Source: Cognatishimia sp. SS12 (lineage in GTDB: Bacteria > Pseudomonadota > Alphaproteobacteria > Rhodobacterales > Rhodobacteraceae). Taken from it: a DNA stretch of 64,000 nucleotides. The stretch covers positions 186,001-250,000 of the forward strand of contig NZ_JAQNCZ010000003.1 in NCBI RefSeq assembly GCF_028369055.1, read 5' to 3'. The position numbers were made by a program, and so were the translations under genes. Within the stretch, counting starts at the first letter, position 1. Each line of letters opens with the position of its first letter. Below the pieces are notes generated by a model. The model saw only the letters and a list, made by a program, of their open reading frames with translations, made no database searches and was not told the origin of the DNA. This document shows positions 57,940-64,000 of this stretch, piece after piece.

Positions 57940-60768
57940 GTGAGCAGATCGAACCGCGCGCAGGCGCTTTCAACCCATGGCGGCCGGATGACCAAATGGA
58001 AAGGGCGCGTCGCCAGCATGGCGCCTTCGCTGTTTCTGGGCACCGTCTCGGTCACGGCGCTGATGCTGGGCGAGGCGCAGGCCGAAACCATCGACACGGT
58101 GGAAACCACGCCGCGCTATTCGGCGGTGGACGAAGACCATACCGTGACAAGTAGCGGCGCGGTCGCCGTGACCACGCTGGGCGATGACGCAATTGTCGAA
58201 ATCGATGTTGCCGCTTTCACCAGCACGCTCACCAACGCGGGCAGCATAACCGCCGACAATGTCGGCGGCACCACCCATGCCGGTGCGCTTTTGACCGGCG
58301 ATCTGAGCGGGGCGCTCAGCAATGAGGGCACGATTGACATCAACAGCTCTGGCAACAGCTCGGCCACGCTTGTTGGGATCGACCTGCAGGCCGTTTCGGG
58401 CCGTGTCAGCAACAGCGGCACGATCGCGGTCAACGCGACCGCCAGGTCCTATGCCGCGGCGACGGGCATTCGCATGACAACGGCAACCGGCGATATGCTG
58501 AACAGCGGCTCCCTCTCGGTGACTGCAAATTCTGATTTTTCCAGCGCCTCGGCTGCCGGATTTATGGTGAACACCCTCTCTGGGACAGTGTCCAACACCG
58601 GCGTAATCGATGTCGCCGCAACCGGGCAAAACTGGATCTGGGCGGCAGGCGGGCTTGTTCTTGGGGTCTCATCCGGCGCGCAGGTCGACAACAGCGGCAC
58701 CATGACGGTGTCCGCCAGCGCCGCCAGCAGCAGCGCCCAGGTCTTGGGACTTGGGGCCTTCGCTCTGCAAGGCACACTCAGCAACGCGGGCACACTTGAG
58801 GTGGAGGCGACCGGCAACAGCGCTTTGGCCAGCGGCATCTGGGCGCTCGGCGTTGACACGGATGGCATCGCCAGCAACAGCGGCACCGTATTGGTGTCCG
58901 CCGTATCCCAAGGCAGCGAAAATGCGGCCTATGCCACGGGGATGCTCACCTATCAAATGCAAGGCGAGATGCGCAATTCCGGCACGCTGGACGTCAACGC
59001 CTCGGGTGACTTCGCCAGCGCCACCGGGATCGAAGCAGGCGGTGAAGGCAGCGAGCTGGCGGACATGTCCGGAGCTTTCAGCAATACCGGCACAATTGCG
59101 ATCAATGCGCGAGGGGACAGCTGGGCCTCTGGCTATGGCATGTATCTTTATGATCTTTCGGGCACAGCCAGCAACAGCGGCACCATCGACGTCACCTCAA
59201 CCGCTCAGAGCGGCGGGCGCGCCACCGGCATCGCGGTGGAAAACCTGGGCGCGACCGGCAGTGTGACCAACAGCGGCACCATCACCGTGGCCGGGAATTT
59301 TGCCGACCCAACCTATTTTTACGGTGCGGGGATCGGCGTGGACACATTGGCGGGCACGGTGACAAACTCTGGGGTCATCACGGTCAGCAGCAATACGACC
59401 GGGGCCTCGGCCGGGGACGGGGCAGATTTGGCCGGGATCGGGGTCTTTGACCTCAGCGGCACGCTGACGCACAGCGGCACGATTGCGGTCAGCGGCGCAA
59501 GCGGCAGCGGCACCGCGGCCTATGGTATCTATGCAGATGTTTTCTCGGGCACCGTCAATCTGACCGGCGATGTCGCTGCCAGCGGCTCTGAGACCACATA
59601 TGCGCTGTATCTCGGCGCTGGGGGCGGCGCGCTCAACGTGGAAACCTCGGCCATCGTGCAGGGGTTGATCTATGTCGATGACGCCGATGTCACGCTGACC
59701 CATATGGGCCATGCGCGGGTCTATGCCTTTGAAGATGCCGATCCGGGCGCGGGCGGTTTCGCAACCGTGCTGAGCGGCGACAATCAGGCCTGGTTCAGCG
59801 ATGGCGCGGGCGGCGGCACGCCGGTTTATGCCTCGGCGATGGGTGAAGATTTTGCCGCCAACCGCCTTTTGCCCTTTGAGCTGGGCGCATTGTCCGATGG
59901 CCTGAAGGCCGAGCTGGGTCTGGGCGGCGGCACCGCTGGCGTCAGCCGCAACAGCACTGAGGCTGGCACCCCCCACATGCCCGTCAGCAGTTTCGTGCGG
60001 CTCGGCTATCGCCATGCGCGCAGCCCGGGGGCCGCGGGCACCGCACGCTCGGATCTGGGATCACTGACCGCAGGCCTGACGGATGTGGTTGGCGACACGC
60101 GCTGGGGCATGGCGTTGGCGCTGGCTGAAGGCAACAGCACGCAGGTCAACAACCGCCAACGCACCGAAGGCGGGTTTATCAGCACCCTCGTTGCCCGCGA
60201 TTTCGGCTGGGCTGATCTGAGCTTTGGCTTTGGCGCGGGGCGATTCAGTCATGAAAACCGCCGCAGCATTGGCGGCAGCAGCGATGCGATCGGCAGTTTT
60301 GGCAGCGTTGTGCAGATGGCGCAGCTTGGCATCAGCCGCGATGTCGCCCTTTCGGAGCGCCTTACCCTGACCCCGCGCGCGGGGCTGCGCCACGGCGTAC
60401 AAAAGATCGACGGCTATACCGAAACAGGGTCCTCCGCGAATGCAACTGTCGCGGCGCGCGATGTTAGTTTTACCGAAGTGACCCTTGGCGCCAATTGGGC
60501 CGCTGAGTTGCCCAAGGGCACCCTGAACCTATCGCTGGACGCGGTGCATCGCGACATCAGCAGCCCGAGCCTGATGGATGTGTCGATCTTTGGCTCCAGC
60601 GCTGCGCTGACCACCGGCGGCAGTGAAAGTCAGCGCTTCGGCGTTATCGGCCTGTCTTATGAAACCGCCATTGGCAAGGGCGGGATGCTGACACTGGCGG
60701 CCAACGGCCAGTTCGGCAATGGCCAAAAGGGCCAGAGTGTTTCTGCAAAGTACGAGTGGACATTTTAA
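57940..60768 (+). CDS. Autotransporter adhesin-type protein with NSGT repeats
   Basis: 942 aa type V secretion protein. A long signal region (MTKWKGRVASMAPSLFLGTVSVTALMLGEAQA, about residues 16-47) precedes a passenger of about 600 residues. The passenger has some fourteen repeats of the form [LVM]SN[ST]GTI.V, about 40 residues apart, typical of beta-helix. The C-terminal beta-barrel covers about residues 690-942 and ends in Phe (YEWTF), as outer-membrane barrels do. The start is GTG 57940 with AGGA upstream. Passenger function (adhesion or aggregation) is inferred. Confidence 0.92.
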   Translation: MSRSNRAQALSTHGGRMTKWKGRVASMAPSLFLGTVSVTALMLGEAQAETIDTVETTPRYSAVDEDHTVTSSGAVAVTTLGDDAIVEIDVAAFTSTLTNAGSITADNVGGTTHAGALLTGDLSGALSNEGTIDINSSGNSSATLVGIDLQAVSGRVSNSGTIAVNATARSYAAATGIRMTTATGDMLNSGSLSVTANSDFSSASAAGFMVNTLSGTVSNTGVIDVAATGQNWIWAAGGLVLGVSSGAQVDNSGTMTVSASAASSSAQVLGLGAFALQGTLSNAGTLEVEATGNSALASGIWALGVDTDGIASNSGTVLVSAVSQGSENAAYATGMLTYQMQGEMRNSGTLDVNASGDFASATGIEAGGEGSELADMSGAFSNTGTIAINARGDSWASGYGMYLYDLSGTASNSGTIDVTSTAQSGGRATGIAVENLGATGSVTNSGTITVAGNFADPTYFYGAGIGVDTLAGTVTNSGVITVSSNTTGASAGDGADLAGIGVFDLSGTLTHSGTIAVSGASGSGTAAYGIYADVFSGTVNLTGDVAASGSETTYALYLGAGGGALNVETSAIVQGLIYVDDADVTLTHMGHARVYAFEDADPGAGGFATVLSGDNQAWFSDGAGGGTPVYASAMGEDFAANRLLPFELGALSDGLKAELGLGGGTAGVSRNSTEAGTPHMPVSSFVRLGYRHARSPGAAGTARSDLGSLTAGLTDVVGDTRWGMALALAEGNSTQVNNRQRTEGGFISTLVARDFGWADLSFGFGAGRFSHENRRSIGGSSDAIGSFGSVVQMAQLGISRDVALSERLTLTPRAGLRHGVQKIDGYTETGSSANATVAARDVSFTEVTLGANWAAELPKGTLNLSLDAVHRDISSPSLMDVSIFGSSAALTTGGSESQRFGVIGLSYETAIGKGGMLTLAANGQFGNGQKGQSVSAKYEWTF

Positions 60769-60773
60769 GTCAG

Positions 60774-60800
60774 GGGCGCGCTGCACATCACGGCGCGCCC
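60774..60800 (+). terminator. Hairpin after the autotransporter gene
   Basis: GGGCGCGC and GCGCGCCC form a perfect 8-bp inverted repeat with an 11-nt spacer, 5 bp after the stop. There is no U tract, so its strength as a terminator is uncertain. Confidence 0.55.
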
Positions 60801-60890
60801 ATCATTTCAACATGCAGGGTTGCGCGTCACGGTTTTGGCGCGCTATCCCGCATTTGGCCGATGCGCCCCTAACCGGAAAGGACCGATCCC

Positions 60891-61382
60891 GTGCCCTCAA
60901 AATCTCGTCTGACCTTCGCTTTCTTTGCATCGTTCTTCTGCGCCTTTGTCATGATGTTCGAAGATATTGGCGAAGCCATGGGGGCCCAATGGATCGAGCG
61001 TTGGGATGATCTGCACGTCTGGGAAGTGCTGATCATGGGTTTTCTGTTTGTGGCCATCCTTGTGCTGGGGCTCGAGGTCGCCAAAATGCGGCGCTATCAG
61101 GAAACGCTGGAAGACAAGGTGGACCGCGCCAGCCAGGCGTTCGAAGACCTGCTGGCGGCCTATTTTGACAAATGGGCCTTTTCCGAAGCAGAGCGCGATG
61201 TGACACGGCTGCTGCTGAAAGGCTGCTCAATCGCGGAAATGGCCGAGATCCGCAATGCCAAGGAAGGCACGATCAAAGCGCAGACCAATTCGATCTACAA
61301 GAAATCCGGTTACGTCGGCAAAGCCCAGCTTTTGAGTGCCCTGCTGGAAGATCTGACCAACGGCGGCTCTGTCTCGGTCTGA
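60891..61382 (+). CDS. Membrane-anchored LuxR-type regulator
   Basis: 163 aa. Two membrane segments (about residues 8-25 and 45-62) are followed by a short coiled coil and a LuxR/FixJ HTH (WAFSEAERDVTRLLLKGCSIAEMAEIRNAKEGTIKAQTNSIYKKSGYVGKAQLLSALLEDL). The arrangement puts the DNA-binding part at the membrane, with little room outside for a sensor. GTG 60891 has AAGGA in front. It lies 122 bp downstream of the autotransporter on the same strand, after a hairpin. Confidence 0.9.
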   Translation: MPSKSRLTFAFFASFFCAFVMMFEDIGEAMGAQWIERWDDLHVWEVLIMGFLFVAILVLGLEVAKMRRYQETLEDKVDRASQAFEDLLAAYFDKWAFSEAERDVTRLLLKGCSIAEMAEIRNAKEGTIKAQTNSIYKKSGYVGKAQLLSALLEDLTNGGSVSV

Positions 61383-61455
61383 GGGACAACATCCGGCTTG
61401 TTCCGGGCCAAGGGTCGGCATAGCCTAAGCGCCACCCACCAAAGGAGGCCTGGAC

Positions 61456-61812
61456 ATGGCGCATCAGCATCATTCGATCAACTATATTGAACTGCCGCTG
61501 GTGGATCTTGCGGCGACGCAGGCCTTTTATTCCAGTCTTTTTGGCTGGGAGTTTCAGCAGTGGGGTGATGGGTATCTGAGTTTCAGCGGTGCTGGGATCG
61601 AAGGGGGTTTTAATGGGGTGGATTCTATCCCCGTGGCAAAACCCGGCGTGCTGGTCATCTTGTTTTCCAATGATCTTGAGGCGTCGCTTGCAGCGGTCAA
61701 GGCGGCGGGCGGAACCATCCTGCAAGAGATCTACGCATTTCCCGGGGGGCGGCGCTTCCACTTTGCCGATCCCAATGGCAATGAACTGGCGATCTGGGCC
61801 GAGGCAGACTGA
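61456..61812 (+). CDS. VOC (glyoxalase-fold) family protein
   Basis: 118 aa. The pattern HSINYIELPLVDLAATQAFYSSLFGWEFQQWG, with the C-terminal GRRFHFADPNGNELAIWAE, is the paired beta-alpha-beta-beta-beta module of the VOC superfamily. Metal ligands appear to be His, Glu and Glu in part. Substrate unknown. An AAAGGAGG ribosome-binding site lies upstream. Confidence 0.9.
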   Translation: MAHQHHSINYIELPLVDLAATQAFYSSLFGWEFQQWGDGYLSFSGAGIEGGFNGVDSIPVAKPGVLVILFSNDLEASLAAVKAAGGTILQEIYAFPGGRRFHFADPNGNELAIWAEAD

Positions 61813-61829
61813 CGGCCACGGCTGGACCA

Positions 61830-62480
61830 TTACGTGGCGATCAGCTTACCGTTTTGCAGCTGCAGAGCTTCCGGTGCCAAGGCCGCGCGAAACGCCGGCG
61901 AATGGCTGACCAGCACAATCGCTTGTGGCAGCGCGCGCAAAATTTCCAGCAACCGCGCCTCATTCTTGGAATCCAGCGCATTGGTCGGCTCATCCAGCAG
62001 CAGGACCTCCGGCTCCATCGCCAAGACCGTCGCCAGCGTGACAAGCCGTTTCTCTCCGCCCGACAGTTTATGGGTGATCCGATCCCGCAGGTGGCTCAGG
62101 TCAAGATCTGCCAGAACCCTGTCAACGATGGCCAAAGCCTCGGCTTTGCTGCGCCCCAAATTTAAGGGGCCAAAGGCAATATCTTCGGCCACAGTGGGGC
62201 AAAACAGCTGATCGTCGGGATCTTGAAACACCAGACCGATCCGGCGGCGCACCTCATGAAAATCGGCCTCGGCGCGCCGGTCCTGTCCAAAGGCCACGAC
62301 GCGCCCAGCATCCGGCACCTGCAGCCCCAGCGCAATGCGGAACAGCGTGGATTTCCCGGCCCCATTGGCCCCCAAAATCGACAGGCGCTGCCCCGGCGCG
62401 AGCTGAAAGGACGCGCCGTCCAGCACCGGGGGCTGGCCCGGATAGGCAAATCGAATATCCTCAAGCTGCAGCAAGGTCAT
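61830..62480 (-). CDS. cbiO: Cobalt/nickel ECF transporter ATPase CbiO
   Basis: 216 aa. Walker A GANGAGKST (about residues 36-44), Q-loop FQDPDDQLF, signature LSGGEKRLVTLA, Walker B LLLDEPTNALD and H-loop SHSP are all present. The FQDPDDQLF motif is characteristic of ECF/CbiO ATPases. ATG 62480 overlaps cbiQ by 4 bp. Compared with long CbiO versions (about 270 aa), this is the short type. Confidence 0.94.
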   Translation of the reverse strand: MTLLQLEDIRFAYPGQPPVLDGASFQLAPGQRLSILGANGAGKSTLFRIALGLQVPDAGRVVAFGQDRRAEADFHEVRRRIGLVFQDPDDQLFCPTVAEDIAFGPLNLGRSKAEALAIVDRVLADLDLSHLRDRITHKLSGGEKRLVTLATVLAMEPEVLLLDEPTNALDSKNEARLLEILRALPQAIVLVSHSPAFRAALAPEALQLQNGKLIAT

Positions 62481-63259
62481 AGCGTATCCAGATAAAGCAG
62501 CCCGGCGCAGATTGCGCAAAGCATGAGGGCAAATGCATAGTCGCGCCGCGTCAGGGCAAAATCTTGCAGCAGCAAAAACTGTCCGGAAAACCCGCGGCAT
62601 TTCATGGCCGCGAGGATGCGCTCGGAGCGTTCAATCGCGCGCACGAGCATCATGCCGACCAGATAGCCAAAGCTGCGGTAGGTGTGCCAGTTGGTGCCGG
62701 GGCGAAACCCCCGGGTTTTCATTGCCCCGCGCAGGCGCAGGTATTCTTCGCGCAGCACCTCGATATAGCGGATGGTGAACATCAGAAGATGCACAAGCAC
62801 ATCGGGGCACCGCAGGCGATGCAGGGCTTGCCCCAAGGTGACAGGTTCCTGCGTGCCCACCAAGACCATCAGGGCCAGGATCACCGCATTGGCCGTCAAC
62901 GCGATCTCAACCGCTTTCCAAAGGCCCTGCCAACTGGCGGCAAAGCCAAAGATGCTGAAAATCGCATCCCCGGGCATCGTAAAGGGCAGCAAAAGCAGCA
63001 TGCCAATGATGAAACTGTCCATCATCGCCATGCGCTTTAGGGTGCGCCGTATCGGCAAACGCGACAGCAACAACAAACAGGCCGACACGGACAGCGCAGC
63101 AATAAGTGCGCTGATCGTACTAAGGGCCACAGTCACAATCGCAAACACACAGGCCAAGACAATCCGCATGCGCGGGTCAAGCGCGCCGATCAGCCCATAA
63201 GGGGCCTCTGCCCCCGCTTCAGAGAGCGTCTTGGCCCGAGGTTCCAGCACATGCGCCAT
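62477..63259 (-). CDS. cbiQ: Cobalt/nickel ECF transporter transmembrane protein CbiQ
   Basis: 260 aa EcfT-type membrane protein with about five helices. The two coupling motifs LRLRGAMKTRGFRPG and ILAAMKCRGFSGQF are the conserved Ala-Arg-Gly (ARG) motifs that contact CbiO, and IRYIEVLREEYLRLRGAM matches CbiQ. It overlaps nikL by one base and cbiO by four. Confidence 0.94.
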   Translation of the reverse strand: MAHVLEPRAKTLSEAGAEAPYGLIGALDPRMRIVLACVFAIVTVALSTISALIAALSVSACLLLLSRLPIRRTLKRMAMMDSFIIGMLLLLPFTMPGDAIFSIFGFAASWQGLWKAVEIALTANAVILALMVLVGTQEPVTLGQALHRLRCPDVLVHLLMFTIRYIEVLREEYLRLRGAMKTRGFRPGTNWHTYRSFGYLVGMMLVRAIERSERILAAMKCRGFSGQFLLLQDFALTRRDYAFALMLCAICAGLLYLDTL

Positions 63260-63831
63260 CAGGCAGACAGCTTCTTGCGTGCGGCTATATAAAACCCGAT
63301 GCCAAACAGGCCAAGGACATAGCCGATCCCGCCCAAAATGGTCTGAAGATCGTTCTTTTCGCGATAGGCGGCAATTTCGCGGCGCAGCGGTCGAATTTCA
63401 TCACGCACCGCGGCGGCAATGGCGGCGCGCTCTGCGTCCGACAGCGCGGTCCGCAGAGTGGCGCTTTCGGCCTGCGGCACGGCAGCGGGCACTGCGACAC
63501 CGGGTGTCATACCCAAAATCGTGGCCACGTCGTCAGCAGGCATGGTCACATCCGCCACATGGCCAGCGCCAAGATTGGCCTTGAACCGATGCGCAATGGG
63601 TTGCGTTGGTGTGAAGAGGAAAAACCCATCGGTGTCTGTGACAGTCCGGCCCAATTCTTGCCCCTCCGGGCCGTAGACCACCACCTCCTGCCCGGCGGCC
63701 ATATCCCCGTTTGAAAACCCAAGCTCGCCCTCAATGGCCTCGCCTGCCGCAAAAACGCCAACGATGACTTTATGCGCAAGGGCCGGGACGGGCTGGGCCA
63801 TAAGGGCCAGGATGAGAAGAATATGTTTCAT
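63259..63831 (-). CDS. NikL/CbiL-like accessory component of a nickel/cobalt ECF importer
   Basis: 190 aa. A signal peptide (MKHILLILALMAQPVPALA) precedes a periplasmic carboxypeptidase-regulatory-like domain (HKVIVGVFAAGEAIEGELGFSNGDMAAGQEVVVYGPEGQELGRTVTDTDGFFLF), a linker, and one C-terminal membrane helix (TILGGIGYVLGLFGIGFYIAA). This is the layout of NikL, which replaces CbiN in some nickel transporters. The N-terminal histidine after the signal may bind metal. It lies between cbiM and cbiQ. Confidence 0.8.
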   Translation of the reverse strand: MKHILLILALMAQPVPALAHKVIVGVFAAGEAIEGELGFSNGDMAAGQEVVVYGPEGQELGRTVTDTDGFFLFTPTQPIAHRFKANLGAGHVADVTMPADDVATILGMTPGVAVPAAVPQAESATLRTALSDAERAAIAAAVRDEIRPLRREIAAYREKNDLQTILGGIGYVLGLFGIGFYIAARKKLSA

Positions 63832-64000
63832 AGCGAAGGTGTCGGGCTGAACAGCTCTGGCTTGACCTGGCGCGCCAAAAGCACGGCAAATCCTGTCAGA
63901 ACCGCTTCGATCACCATGATCGGAATATGGGCAAAAAACACCAGTTTCGCCGCCGGCAGAAAAGCATCGCCGGACAGCGCCAGCGCCAGGCCGACCATCA
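63828..64000 (-). CDS. cbiM: CbiM/NikM-like substrate-binding membrane component (partial)
   Basis: The last 56 residues of a protein whose remainder lies beyond the right edge. The sequence FFAHIPIMVIEAVLTGFAVLLARQVKPELF is the usual C-terminal helix of CbiM/NikM, the S-component that binds Co2+ or Ni2+. The stop overlaps the nikL start (ATGA). Which metal is carried cannot be told from the visible part, although NikL points to nickel. Confidence 0.88.
   Translation of the reverse strand, partial: MVGLALALSGDAFLPAAKLVFFAHIPIMVIEAVLTGFAVLLARQVKPELFSPTPSL

Noticed and set aside
1..64000. tRNA genes, rRNA, CRISPR arrays, insertion sequences or prophage
   Set aside because: No T-loop GTTCGANTC-type sequence with a cloverleaf, no direct-repeat array and no transposase or integrase frame was found on either strand.

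Overview
The window is a gene-dense, GC-rich chromosomal segment of an alphaproteobacterium, most likely of the Rhodobacterales (Roseobacter group). That placement is inferred from the gene set: a tad/cpa Flp-pilus locus, a phosphatidylcholine synthase, DUF1150 beside hsp20, DUF465 beside purE, a bifunctional sat/cysC, TRAP and tripartite tricarboxylate transporters, and a CbiM/NikL/CbiQ/CbiO metal importer. I see no rRNA, tRNA, CRISPR array, insertion sequence or prophage.

1-24.3 kb is mostly core genome. It opens with the 3' half of a tad pilus operon (cpaE end, cpaF, tadB, tadC, two TPR lipoproteins, prepilin peptidase, then an AAA+ ATPase). Next come pcs, ogt, ileS, a truncated globin, a YcjX/GNAT/YcjF-like operon, truA, a small HTH gene, tdk, a hydroxyacid dehydrogenase, csaA and proC. 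A DMT exporter, a YbjN protein, ubiK, and an lgt/MidA-like/pgeF operon follow. A 46-codon small gene with its own terminator closes the block.

24.3-34.5 kb holds a TetR/flavin-oxidoreductase divergon with three palindromic operators, lrp/trxB, and sulfate activation (sat/cysC with an in-frame upstream MarR-like segment). It continues with a GT10-like gene, hsp20/DUF1150 behind an apparent RNA thermometer and heat-shock promoter, purE/purK and an orphan phnM-like gene.

34.9-55.6 kb is a run of uptake and catabolic operons. First is a peptide-type ABC transporter (SBP, two permeases, two ATPases). Next is a divergent cluster with a GntR/FCD regulator, a Gfo/Idh/MocA oxidoreductase, an isopropylmalate-dehydrogenase-like enzyme, TctCBA, an ABM protein, an MBL lactonase-like enzyme, a DUF1537 kinase and a class II aldolase; these could form a full route from a sugar, lactone or sugar acid to a triose phosphate. 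Last is a DctB-like two-component pair divergent from a TRAP transporter (dctPQM). Each of the three solute-binding-protein genes is followed by a strong intercistronic hairpin.

55.6-64 kb carries a TPR-sulfotransferase (a possible PAPS user), a repeat-rich autotransporter, a membrane-anchored LuxR regulator, a glyoxalase-fold protein, and a cobalt/nickel ECF importer that runs off the right edge.

The strongest leads are the 40.5-49.8 kb catabolic cluster, the MarR-Sat-CysC open frame, the ROSE-like hsp20 leader, the structured 366-bp region before tdk, and the small gene at 24.1 kb.
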